DNA of 64,000 nt from Leclercia adecarboxylata (GTDB taxonomy: Bacteria; Pseudomonadota; Gammaproteobacteria; Enterobacterales; Enterobacteriaceae). Numbering within the stretch: the first letter of the stretch is position 1; every line of letters starts with the position of its first letter. The DNA lies in assembly GCF_006171285.1 (NCBI RefSeq), contig NZ_CP040889.1, positions 4,340,001 through 4,404,000 on the forward strand, in the 5' to 3' direction. The position numbers were made by a program, and so were the translations under genes. The notes below the pieces were generated by a model. That model searched no databases. It was not told the origin of the DNA and saw nothing but the letters and a program-made list of their open reading frames with translations. Below are positions 44,193 through 52,008 of this stretch, piece by piece.

Positions 44193-44939
44193 TCATCCGC
44201 GATGGACGCTCAGGCCAGCAAAGCTCTGAGTAACCGGCATCATTTCAACGGTGTTGATGTTGACATGTTTCGGCAGGGTCGCCACCCACCAGACGGCTTC
44301 GGTAACATCTTCCGGGGTCAGGGCGGTGGTATTCTCGTAGGTTTTACCTGCTTTGTCGTCATCGCCTTTAAAGCGGACGTTGGAAAACTCGGTGCCGCCA
44401 ACCAGGCCCGGCTCGACATCCGTGACGCGGATGGCGGTACCGTGCAGGTCGGTGCGCAGGTTCAGGCTGAACTGGCGCACAAAGGCCTTGGTCGCGCCAT
44501 AGACGTTGCCGCCCGCATACGGCCAGCTCCCGGCAGTGGATCCGATGTTGATCACGTGACCGCGGTTGCGCTCGACCATGCCAGGCAGCACGGCGCGGGT
44601 CATATAGACCAGGCCTTTGTTATTGGTGTCGATCATCGTTTCCCAGTCGTCGACGCTGGCTTTATGCGCAGGCTCAAGTCCCAGCGCCAGCCCGGCGTTG
44701 TTAACCAGAACGTCGATATCACGCCACTCTGCCGGCAGGTTGGCAATCATCTCTTCAATGGATGCGCGGTTACGCACGTCCAGCTGTGCGGTCAGAATGC
44801 TGTCGCCGAGCTCCTCTTTCAGCTCCTGCAGACGCTCCTGACGACGGCCGGTGGCAATCACCTTATGGCCGTTGGCGACGAAGCGACGCGTGATACTTTC
44901 ACCAAAACCCGCAGTTGCTCCGGTAACTAAAATTATCAT
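44193..44939 (-). CDS. ydfG: NADP-dependent 3-hydroxy acid dehydrogenase YdfG
   Basis: A 248-residue short-chain dehydrogenase with cofactor loop TGATAGFGESI, NNAG motif and catalytic YGATK. In E. coli YdfG oxidises L-allo-threonine and serine and reduces malonic semialdehyde in pyrimidine breakdown. The ATG at 44939 is used (MIILVTGATAGFG); the open frame extends far upstream across the dcp promoter and is not coding. It is divergent from dcp. Confidence 0.95.
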   Translation of the reverse strand: MIILVTGATAGFGESITRRFVANGHKVIATGRRQERLQELKEELGDSILTAQLDVRNRASIEEMIANLPAEWRDIDVLVNNAGLALGLEPAHKASVDDWETMIDTNNKGLVYMTRAVLPGMVERNRGHVINIGSTAGSWPYAGGNVYGATKAFVRQFSLNLRTDLHGTAIRVTDVEPGLVGGTEFSNVRFKGDDDKAGKTYENTTALTPEDVTEAVWWVATLPKHVNINTVEMMPVTQSFAGLSVHRG

Positions 44940-45092
44940 CTCACTGTTCCTCAACGCTTTTTGTGTTGTACTACCATAGCATGTGATCTGACGCAGAGTA
45001 AGGTGACTTTTCATGCCCGTATGGCGGCAGATATTGCAGCGCATGTCGGGCTGGCCTACTCTGGTCAGATTCATCATATTCAGGAGTCTGAT

Positions 45093-47138
45093 ATGTCTGG
45101 CACCAATCCTTTTTTCGCAGACAGCTCGCTGCCGTACCAGGCACCGCATTTTGATCTGATCCGCGACGAGCACTACCGTCCGGCCTTCGACGACGCTATC
45201 CGTCAGAAGCGTGAGGAGATCGCGGCGATAGCCGGGTCTGCGGATGCGCCCGATTTCGCCAATACCGTGCTGGCGCTGGAGAAAAGCGGCGCTCTGCTGA
45301 GCCGGGTGAGCAGCGTCTTCTTCGCCATGACCTCGGCGCACACCAATGACTATCTGCAGCAGCTGGAAGAGGCGGTCTCAACCGAGCTGGCGGCGCTGGC
45401 GAACGATATCTGGCTCAATGATGCGCTCTTTGCCCGCGTGGATGCCATCTACAACGATCGGCAAGCGATGGCGCCGGATACCGAGTCTCTGCGCCTGATT
45501 GAAGAACTTCATCAGCGCTTTATTCTAGCCGGAGCCCGGTTGGGCGAGGCGGAAAAGCAGGAGCTGAAGGCGCTTAATACCGAAGCGGCCACTCTGATCA
45601 GCCAGTTTAACCAGCGCCTGCTGGCAGCGGACAAAGCGGGTGGGCTGGTGGTGGATTATCAGCACCAGCTGGATGGCCTGAGCCCGGCGGAACAGGCGGC
45701 GGCTGCCCAGGCCGCGGCAGAGAAGGGGCTCAGCGACCGCTGGCTCATTCCGCTGTTGAATACCACCCAGCAGCCGGCGCTGCAACAGCTGCGCGATCGT
45801 AAGATCAGGGAAAATCTCTTCAAGGCGGCCTGGCTGCGCACGCAAAAAAATGACGGCAACGACACCCGAGAGGTGATCGCCCGGCTGGTGGCCCTGCGTG
45901 CCCGCCAGGCGGAACTGCTGGGTTACAGCAACTATGCCAGCTGGAAAGTCGCCGATCAGATGGCAAAAACCCCCGACGCCGCGCTGCAGTTTATGCGCGG
46001 GATCGTCCCGGCCGCACGGGGTCGCGCCCTGCAGGAGCAGGCCGACATTCAGAAGGTTATTGATGACGAGCAGGGACATTTCCAGGTGCAGGCCTGGGAC
46101 TGGTCGTTTTACGCCGAGCGCGTGCGTCTGGCGAAATACGCTCTGGATGAGACGCAGGTTAAACCCTATTTTGCCCTCAACAGGGTCCTGACCGACGGCG
46201 TATTCTGGGCGGCGACCCAGCTGTTCGGGATCACCTTTGCCGAGCGCAACGACATTCCCGTCTACCATCCTGACGTGCGCGTCTGGGAGATCTTCGATCA
46301 CAACGGTGAGGGGTTGGCGCTGTTTTATGGTGATTTTTTTGCCCGCGATTCGAAAGGCGGCGGGGCGTGGATGGGCAACTTTGTCGAGCAATCTAATGAG
46401 TTCAATACCCGCCCGGTGATCTACAACGTCTGCAACTATCAAAAACCGGCGGAAGGCCAGCCGGCGCTGATCTCCTGGGATGATGTTATCACCCTGTTCC
46501 ACGAGTTTGGTCATACTCTGCACGGCCTGTTTGCCAGCCAACGTTACGCCACGCTCTCCGGCACCAACACGCCGCGTGATTTTGTGGAGTTCCCGTCGCA
46601 AATCAACGAACACTGGGCCAGCCATCCTGATGTCTTTGCCCACTATGCCCGCCACTATCAGACCGGGGAGCCGATGCCCGACGCCCTGCGCGAGAAAATG
46701 CTCAGCGCTACCCAGTTTAATAAAGGCTATGACATGACCGAACTGCTCAGCGCCGCGCTGCTGGATATGAACTGGCACGGCATCGCCGCCAGCGAAGCGC
46801 CAGCAGACGTCGAGGCATTCGAAACCGCAGCGCTGAAGCGCGAGCAGCTGGATCTCCCCGCCGTACCGCCGCGCTACCGTAGCAGCTACTTCGCTCATAT
46901 CTTCGGAGGCGGTTACGCAGCAGGCTATTACGCCTATCTGTGGACCCAAATGCTGGCCGACGACGGCTATCAGTGGTTCGTGGAAGAGGGCGGACTGACC
47001 CGCGAAAACGGGAAGAAATTCCGCGAGGCGATTTTGTCGCGCGGGAATAGCACTGATTTAGCTGAACTTTATCGCGCGTGGCGTGGGCACGATCCGCAGA
47101 TCGAGCCGATGCTGGTGAATCGCGGGTTGAGCTCGTAA
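45093..47138 (+). CDS. dcp: Dipeptidyl carboxypeptidase Dcp (M3 metallopeptidase)
   Basis: A 681-residue zinc peptidase that removes C-terminal dipeptides. The zinc motif HEFGHTLHG lies near residue 470 and the third ligand Glu in NEHWASHPDVF. The ATG at 45093 follows CAGGAGTCTGAT. The last 40 codons are duplicated in diverged form at 48879-48999, showing that an element integrated at the 3' end and rebuilt the gene's end. Confidence 0.95.
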   Translation: MSGTNPFFADSSLPYQAPHFDLIRDEHYRPAFDDAIRQKREEIAAIAGSADAPDFANTVLALEKSGALLSRVSSVFFAMTSAHTNDYLQQLEEAVSTELAALANDIWLNDALFARVDAIYNDRQAMAPDTESLRLIEELHQRFILAGARLGEAEKQELKALNTEAATLISQFNQRLLAADKAGGLVVDYQHQLDGLSPAEQAAAAQAAAEKGLSDRWLIPLLNTTQQPALQQLRDRKIRENLFKAAWLRTQKNDGNDTREVIARLVALRARQAELLGYSNYASWKVADQMAKTPDAALQFMRGIVPAARGRALQEQADIQKVIDDEQGHFQVQAWDWSFYAERVRLAKYALDETQVKPYFALNRVLTDGVFWAATQLFGITFAERNDIPVYHPDVRVWEIFDHNGEGLALFYGDFFARDSKGGGAWMGNFVEQSNEFNTRPVIYNVCNYQKPAEGQPALISWDDVITLFHEFGHTLHGLFASQRYATLSGTNTPRDFVEFPSQINEHWASHPDVFAHYARHYQTGEPMPDALREKMLSATQFNKGYDMTELLSAALLDMNWHGIAASEAPADVEAFETAALKREQLDLPAVPPRYRSSYFAHIFGGGYAAGYYAYLWTQMLADDGYQWFVEEGGLTRENGKKFREAILSRGNSTDLAELYRAWRGHDPQIEPMLVNRGLSS

Positions 47139-47159
47139 GGGCTTTTTAAGGCTGGAAAC

Positions 47160-47186
47160 AGAACCGGGCGCGATGCCCGGTTTTTT
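47160..47186 (+). terminator. dcp terminator
   Basis: ACCGGGC-GCGAT-GCCCGGTTTTTTG. A second copy lies at about 49020-49043 after the duplicated dcp end. Confidence 0.85.
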
Positions 47187-47285
47187 GTGCGATTTTTTAT
47201 TCCCCAAAACTCCTCCAAAATTCCTCCCCAAAATGAATCCTTAAATTCTGCGAAATTTGCAGGGGGATACGGCCCAATTATTCAC

Positions 47286-47650
47286 GTAGCTACACCTTCA
47301 CTTTCACCCAGTCGAGACCGCGATCGTTGTGATACTACGCTGTCATTCTGTCTGATGAGTGACCCAGTAACTGCTGGGTGTTGATGCCTTGCTCCTCATA
47401 CAGACGCTCCGAAAGAGAGCGCTGCTCGTGAAACACCCAGTCGAGACCGCGATCGTTGTGATACTACGCTGTCATTCTGTCTGATGAGTGACCCAGTAAC
47501 TGCTGGGTGTTGATGCCTTGCTCCTCATACAGACGCTCCGAAAGAGAGCGCTGCTCGTGAAACTCTCGTGGCCAGCGCCAGGCTATATCCCAGCTCAACT
47601 TCACCTGCGTGCTGCGCTTCTCTGAAAAGATCAATTGATAAATTTTATTC
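47286..47650 (-). pseudogene. Tyrosine recombinase (phage integrase) remnant
   Basis: The minus strand reads FHEQRSLSERLYEEQGINTQ and then QLLGHSSDRMTA, stop, YHNDRGLDWVKVKV, stop. These are the C-terminal H-x-x-R and LLGH boxes, with the catalytic Tyr region YHNDRG, of a lambda/P22-like integrase. A TAG codon precedes the Tyr. The upstream part of the gene is missing except for a short segment near 47570-47650. The C-terminal portion is present twice in tandem. Confidence 0.8.
47305..47562. repeat. Exact 129-bp tandem duplication inside the integrase remnant
   Basis: Copy 1 is 47305-47433 and copy 2 is 47434-47562; I see no mismatch. The unit is 43 codons, so it keeps the (dead) frame. Identity implies a recent event, or an assembly duplication. 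Confidence 0.9.
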
Positions 47651-47876
47651 GAAATAGCTAATCACTTTCAAAGTGAACATAATGTTGACTAAATGGTTCG
47701 GGACATATGTCTTCAAAGCTGAAATTGAATGATATTATTGTGAATAAAATATTTGCGACAATGTTATTAGCAAATTTATGGGACTTAACCTAAATTAAAT
47801 TGTGCCAATATGCAGGTTCACACTAACATATATAAGATAATTAATAGCGCAGCAATTCTCTGGGGTTGTTATAGAA

Positions 47877-48812
47877 ATGGAAGAACTTAAATCAAATTCA
47901 GTTTCAGATCGCGATTATAATCCCGTTTACGCATCCGCCTCTTCGGGCGATGTTGACGCCCAAATTAAACTCGGAAAAATGTACCGTGACGGCGACGGAG
48001 TTGAAAAGGATGGCAAAAAAGCCGTCGAGTGGCTGACAAGAGCTGCAGAGCAGGGTAGTTCAGATGCCCATTACCTTTTGGGCGACATATATGCTTCGGG
48101 AAACGGAGTCCCTTTGAGCTATTCAAAAGCCCTGGAGTGGTTCAAATTTCCGTTAGAACATGGCGACTCGGATACTCAGGTTTACGTGGGGTGGCTACAC
48201 GGAAATGGATTTGGGGTTCCTAAAGATAATTCAAAAGCTGCAGAATATTATGCACTTGCGGCAGAACAGGGTAATAGCACTGGCCAACATAACCTTGGAA
48301 ACCTTTACGAGCAAGGAATAGGGGTGCCCAAAGATGAAAATAAGGCATTCGAATACTATTCATTGTCAGCGCAACAAGAGGATAGCGATGCCCAGGCGAA
48401 ATTGGGGGCAATGTACATTGCTCGTCATGACTATGAAAAAGGCAAAGACTACCTTCGCATGGCAGGTAAGAATGGCAACCAAAGCGCACTTGAAACGCTA
48501 AAGAAAATTGAAGCGGTTCAAGAAAAACACAGAATCGAAGACAGCACCAGGAAAGTCACCTGCCCTTACTGCAAAAAGCAAAGCGTGTGGGGGGAAAAAT
48601 TTTGCACCGGTTGCACAGCTCGGATTAGGTACGAACAGGTAAGAAAATATGAATATATAGGTTTAGGTCTAGGTATTGTTTTCGTTGGATTTGCTATAAG
48701 TCAGAGCTTTTCATTTAGTGATACAGCCATTATTTTCTTCGCTATATGGTTTCTTTCTCTCATCCTCGGTAAATTGTTCGGTGAAAAAAGACCTATGTTC
48801 AGCAGAGACTAA
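47877..48812 (+). CDS. Sel1-repeat protein with zinc ribbon and C-terminal membrane helices
   Basis: A 311-residue protein. Residues about 20-200 are five Sel1-like repeats (AQIKLGKMYRDGDGVEKDGKKAVEWLTRAAEQG and variants). Residues about 220-245 form a zinc ribbon (CPYCKKQ...CTGCTARI). Residues about 255-300 are two hydrophobic helices. Sel1 repeats bind partner proteins; the membrane anchor suggests a cytosolic face scaffold or sensor at the inner membrane. It is AT-rich compared with dcp and lies alone inside the element. Function unknown; a defence or effector role is possible. Confidence 0.8.
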   Translation: MEELKSNSVSDRDYNPVYASASSGDVDAQIKLGKMYRDGDGVEKDGKKAVEWLTRAAEQGSSDAHYLLGDIYASGNGVPLSYSKALEWFKFPLEHGDSDTQVYVGWLHGNGFGVPKDNSKAAEYYALAAEQGNSTGQHNLGNLYEQGIGVPKDENKAFEYYSLSAQQEDSDAQAKLGAMYIARHDYEKGKDYLRMAGKNGNQSALETLKKIEAVQEKHRIEDSTRKVTCPYCKKQSVWGEKFCTGCTARIRYEQVRKYEYIGLGLGIVFVGFAISQSFSFSDTAIIFFAIWFLSLILGKLFGEKRPMFSRD

Positions 48813-48878
48813 GTCTTCAGCCTTACAGCTCGATTGTATTCTCCTCTGATTTGGGCAGTGAGTTGCAGGCTGGCAGAC

Positions 48879-48999
48879 ATTCCGCGAAGCGATTTTGTCA
48901 CGCGGGAACAGCGCTGATTTAGCTGAACTTTATCGCGCATGGCGTGGGCACGATCCAAAGATTGAACCGATGCTGGTGAATCGCGGGTTGAGCTCGTAG
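48879..48999 (+). pseudogene. Displaced 3' end of dcp
   Basis: ATTCCGCGAAGCGATTTTGTCACGCGGGAACAGC and following codons match the last 40 codons of dcp with about ten substitutions, ending in the same stop region (GGGTTGAGCTCGTAG) and terminator. It is the fragment left on the far side of the integrated element and is not a gene. Confidence 0.88.
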
Positions 49000-49042
49000 G
49001 GTTTTCAGGCGGGAAACAGAACCGGGCGCGATGCCCGGTTTT

Positions 49043-49405
49043 TTATTGCCACCTGAAACGCGTCGTTTGTGGATTAAACGTTATCGTGGCATGACTCCAG
49101 TCTTTATCGGTAAGGATGATCTCTATGCATTGCGTGGCGTAAAGATCGTCGGGTGGAGTGAATGAGGCGTATTCGCTATCCCTGGTTAACCTGAATTCAT
49201 GCATAGCGGCAATGGCTGTACGTCCTTCACTGTCAATGTTACGAAAGCAGGAAATCCTCGCCTCATAGAATTCGTCAGGCAAACCTTCCAGCATGCATCC
49301 GGTAGCCCACTGGAGGAGTTGTTCGGTGGTGTACTCTTTTGGCTCTTCTGACGTTGCTGGAGGATTATCGATTAATCGCTTGAGGGTATTCAGGAATGAA
49401 AACAT
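49043..49405 (-). CDS. Hypothetical protein
   Basis: A 120-residue acidic cytosolic protein (MFSFLNTLKRLIDNPPATSEEPKEYTTEQLLQWATGCMLEGLPDEF; ending HATITFNPQTTRFRWQ). The ATG follows an AAGGAG-type site (CAAGGAGTTAAT on the minus strand). I do not recognise the family. Its stop lies next to the duplicated dcp terminator. Confidence 0.65.
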   Translation of the reverse strand: MFSFLNTLKRLIDNPPATSEEPKEYTTEQLLQWATGCMLEGLPDEFYEARISCFRNIDSEGRTAIAAMHEFRLTRDSEYASFTPPDDLYATQCIEIILTDKDWSHATITFNPQTTRFRWQ

Positions 49406-49671
49406 ATTAACTCCTTGTTCTTATTGTCTTTAGCATATCATTTAGCGCTGATGACAGGCAGACCAAACGTAATCAGCATAATAGTACCGACACCATCGTG
49501 ATAACTTATTACACGTTTTATCATTTAAGTTTGCATGCGCTAACCCATTGAGCATTCATCAAATAAAATAATTGCTTACCTCTTTAAGCTCTCGCCTCGC
49601 TCGATATAACTATAAGCATGTCTTATATTTTAAAGGCGGCAAGTTACCGCATCTACCCACAGGAGTTCAAA

Positions 49672-49773
49672 ATGAAATCCAACGATCAAGGTGCTAACAA
49701 AGATCAGTCTAAGCAGTCACAAAAGAACCCGAAAGACGATCAGTCCCAACAGAAACCGGGTAAAGCTAAGTAG
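49672..49773 (+). CDS. Very small hydrophilic protein (33 aa)
   Basis: MKSNDQGANKDQSKQSQKNP followed by KDDQSQQKPGKAK: no hydrophobic residue runs, rich in K, Q, S, D and N, and probably disordered. A strong ACAGGAGTTCAAA site precedes the ATG. Composition is like small stress-protective (hydrophilin-like) proteins. The role is inferred only from composition. Confidence 0.6.
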   Translation: MKSNDQGANKDQSKQSQKNPKDDQSQQKPGKAK

Positions 49774-49802
49774 TCTCTCATACTATGTTTGACGGAGGTT
49801 TT

Positions 49803-49937
49803 ATGACCGATCGTCCAGATTACGTTGATCCTCTTCCTGATGATGAACCGCTTCCTGATGATGATATTCCTGACGTCCCCGATGTGAATGACCCCCCGGT
49901 CGTTGACGATCCTGACGTGACCAGGAAACCGCTATAA
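49803..49937 (+). CDS. Very small acidic proline-rich protein (44 aa)
   Basis: MTDRPDYVDPLPDDEPLPDD followed by DIPDVPDVNDPPVVDDPDVTRKPL. It is extremely acidic with a repeated PLPDD/DVPD pattern, following GACGGAGGTTTT. It lies 29 bp after the previous tiny gene in the same direction and ends in a terminator, so the two form an operon of oppositely charged, disordered proteins. Confidence 0.6.
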   Translation: MTDRPDYVDPLPDDEPLPDDDIPDVPDVNDPPVVDDPDVTRKPL

Positions 49938-49943
49938 AAAACA

Positions 49944-49970
49944 CTTTTAACCGCCTTCGGGCGGTTTTTT
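49944..49970 (+). terminator. Rho-independent terminator
   Basis: AACCGCC-TTC-GGGCGGTTTTTT after the two tiny genes. Confidence 0.8.
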
Positions 49971-50063
49971 ATGGGCATATCTGCTCTACTCTTCACCCGA
50001 GCCGACTTTACCCGTATGTTGCTGGGTTAACGTAGATATAAGAAGAGAGCGTCAGTCAGGCTT

Positions 50064-50402
50064 ATGGATTTTTCTCCTTTAATGCACGCGTTAGCGGCAG
50101 TCACCGTGCAGTGTTTATGCGGCCTGAAATGGGGCCGATGGGGCGTCGGCGGAGCGCTGGGTGCGCTGTGGTTTATCGCCCGGGAGCAGACCCAGGCGGA
50201 ATACCGCTGGATTGCTCTCTTTGGACACGGCAAGCGCGCCAATATGCCGTGGTGGGGCGGGTTTGACTGGCAGGTCTGGAATATGTCCAGCCTGCTCGAC
50301 TGGCTGGTGCCGGTGATTGCCTGCACCCTGGTGTGGCTGTTATCCCGTACCTTGCGCCAGAAAAGTGCAATCAAACAGGGGGCACAGAGCAAGGTTGTTT
50401 AG
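50064..50402 (+). CDS. Small inner-membrane protein, unknown
   Basis: A 112-residue protein with hydrophobic segments at about 5-22, 27-42 and 75-95 (LLDWLVPVIACTLVWLLS). Aromatic, glycine-rich loops (FGHGKRANMPWWGGFDWQVW) lie between them. It is similar in type to conserved small enterobacterial membrane proteins without known role. A weak ribosome site precedes it. Confidence 0.65.
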   Translation: MDFSPLMHALAAVTVQCLCGLKWGRWGVGGALGALWFIAREQTQAEYRWIALFGHGKRANMPWWGGFDWQVWNMSSLLDWLVPVIACTLVWLLSRTLRQKSAIKQGAQSKVV

Positions 50403-50507
50403 CCTTCATTTATATTCGGCATGCTAGCTTGGTCAGGATCCGCAGCCTGGTATGGAATGCCGGGTCCGTAGATATCAAAATACAAATCTATCCATGCAAG
50501 CATTTAC

Positions 50508-50530
50508 CGCCAGTCTCTGGCGGTTTTTTT
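50508..50530 (+). terminator. Rho-independent terminator
   Basis: CCGCCAG-TCT-CTGGCGG with a run of ten T; it isolates the next gene's control region. Confidence 0.8.
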
Positions 50531-50549
50531 TTGCCCTTTCGCTACAACA

Positions 50550-50562
50550 TGAATTTTTTTCA
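50550..50562. promoter_or_regulatory. MetR-type binding site
   Basis: TGAA-TTTTT-TTCA fits the MetR consensus TGAA-N5-TTCA exactly. It lies about 140 bp before the MetE-like gene, where an activator site is expected. Confidence 0.6.
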
Positions 50563-50614
50563 ACACCGATGAATTTTTCTCGTTTGCCGCGGGGCCAGCG
50601 CTGTGACATCTTTT

Positions 50615-50638
50615 GGACATATAGCCATCCAGAAGTCT
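50615..50638. promoter_or_regulatory. MetJ-type met boxes
   Basis: Adjacent 8-mers GGACATAT, AGCCATCC and AGAAGTCT resemble the met-box consensus AGACGTCT (5, 5 and 7 matches of 8). Tandem boxes are how MetJ with S-adenosylmethionine binds. It lies 60-90 bp before the start. Confidence 0.55.
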
Positions 50639-50701
50639 AAAACTTCAAATAATGAATTATCACTGTCGGCAATTACCTGGCGGCAGTTAAAGGAGATAAG
50701 C

Positions 50702-51805
50702 ATGCAGCGACAACACGCCCCGTACCGTGCCGATGTGGTAGGTAGCTTTTTACGTCCCGACGCCATCAAACAGGCGCGAGTGAAATTTGCCAGCGGCGAG
50801 ATCGACGCTCAACAGCTGCGTGCGGTAGAAGACGAGGCGATTCGTCACGTGGTTGAACAGCAGTGCGCCTGCGGTCTTAATGTGGTGACGGACGGCGAGT
50901 TTCGTCGCGCCTGGTGGCACTTTGATTTCTTCGACGGTCTGCAGGGCGTGGAGCGTTACGAATCCGAGCAGGGGATCCAGTTTAACGGCGTGCAGACCAA
51001 AGCCCACGGCGTGCGCGTCACCGGCAAGCTGGGCTTCGGCAGCCATCCGATGCTCGACGACTTCCGCTATCTGCAAAGCGTCAGCGGTAATGCTCAGCCG
51101 AAGATGACCATCCCGAGCCCGAGCGTGCTGCACTTCCGCGGCGGTCGCAAGGTCATCGACGCCACGGTCTACCCGGATCTGGATGTTTACTTTGATGACC
51201 TGGCCCAGACCTGGCGCGATGCCATCCACGCCTTTTATGCGGCGGGCTGCCGCAATCTGCAGCTGGACGACACCGTCTGGGCCTATCTCTGCTCGGACGA
51301 TCAGCGCCGTCAGATCCTGGAGCGTGGCGATGACCCGGACCAGCTGGCTCGCACCTATGCCCGCGTGCTGAACAAGGCGCTGGAAGGCAAGCCGGACGAT
51401 CTGACCATCGGGCTGCACGTCTGCCGGGGTAACTTCCGCTCGACCTGGATTTCTGAAGGGGGTTACGAGCCGGTGGCGGAGATCCTGTTTGGCACCGTCA
51501 ATGTCGATGCGTTCTTCCTGGAATACGATAACGATCGCAGCGGCGATTTTGCCCCGTTACGCTTTATCCGTCCGGGCAAGCAGCAGGTGGTGCTGGGGCT
51601 TATCACCACCAAAAGCGGCGAGCTGGAGAACCCGGAAGGGGTGAAAGCGCGTCTTGAAGAGGCGGCGAAATATGTTGCGAAGGACCAGATCTGCCTCAGC
51701 CCGCAGTGCGGCTTTGCCTCTACCGAAGAGGGTAACGCCCTGACCGAAGCCCAGCAGTGGGACAAGGTTCGCCTGGTCACCCAGATCGCCAGCGAAGTCT
51801 GGTAA
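50702..51805 (+). CDS. MetE-like cobalamin-independent methionine synthase paralogue
   Basis: A 367-residue protein equivalent to the C-terminal half of MetE (YxjG/YxjH group). The TIM-barrel start is HAPYRADVVGSFLRPDAIK. Zinc ligands are seen as GLHVCRGN (His and Cys) and LSPQCGFAS (Cys). It should move a methyl group to homocysteine or a related thiol. The methyl donor is unknown because the N-terminal folate half is missing. The start follows AAAGGAGATAAGC; 33 upstream open codons overlap the met boxes and are excluded. Confidence 0.88.
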   Translation: MQRQHAPYRADVVGSFLRPDAIKQARVKFASGEIDAQQLRAVEDEAIRHVVEQQCACGLNVVTDGEFRRAWWHFDFFDGLQGVERYESEQGIQFNGVQTKAHGVRVTGKLGFGSHPMLDDFRYLQSVSGNAQPKMTIPSPSVLHFRGGRKVIDATVYPDLDVYFDDLAQTWRDAIHAFYAAGCRNLQLDDTVWAYLCSDDQRRQILERGDDPDQLARTYARVLNKALEGKPDDLTIGLHVCRGNFRSTWISEGGYEPVAEILFGTVNVDAFFLEYDNDRSGDFAPLRFIRPGKQQVVLGLITTKSGELENPEGVKARLEEAAKYVAKDQICLSPQCGFASTEEGNALTEAQQWDKVRLVTQIASEVW

Positions 51806-51822
51806 TCGCTTTTCCACAGCGT

Positions 51823-51839
51823 TGCATTAATAAAGTGCA
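51823..51839. promoter_or_regulatory. NtrC-type site
   Basis: TGCATTAATAAAGTGCA has the TGCA-N9-TGCA ends of the NtrC consensus. It lies about 80 bp upstream of a sigma-54 promoter, within the normal range for an enhancer. Confidence 0.6.
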
Positions 51840-51911
51840 ACGCTGTGCCATCCTGATCCGCACCTGCCTTTAAAATCCTCTCCCGCCCCCTGAATCTACA
51901 GATTTTTCGTT

Positions 51912-51928
51912 CTGGCATCCTTTTTGCT
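51912..51928 (+). promoter_or_regulatory. Sigma-54 promoter of urtABCDE
   Basis: CTGGCATCCTTTTTGCT contains GG at -24 and GC at -12 with exactly ten bases between, matching TGGCAC-N5-TTGCW closely. About 80 bp before urtA. It indicates nitrogen (Ntr) control. Confidence 0.82.
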
Positions 51929-52008
51929 CTGTCTGATCCTGATTGCTCTTTCTGCGTCCACGCCGTAACGGACGATTTCGCACAGCTTTCTTTTCAGGAG
52001 TGAAAATT

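Larger units (their letters stand above)
47187..48880. mobile_element. Remnant integrative element at the dcp 3' end
   Basis: Bounded by the intact dcp 3' end plus terminator on the left and a diverged copy of the same 170 bp on the right (48879-49048). It holds an integrase pseudogene (minus strand, next to the left junction) and a Sel1-repeat gene. The interval 47650-47876 shows no gene, is very AT-rich and probably carries the promoter of the Sel1 gene. Confidence 0.8.

Noticed and set aside
44940..45341. N-terminal extension of ydfG by 134 codons
   Set aside because: It runs antisense through the dcp start and has no similarity to short-chain dehydrogenases; the family N-terminus is exactly at the ATG at 44939.
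45525..46949. 474-codon minus-strand frame inside dcp
   Set aside because: It is a shadow of a strongly biased, conserved gene and lacks any motif.
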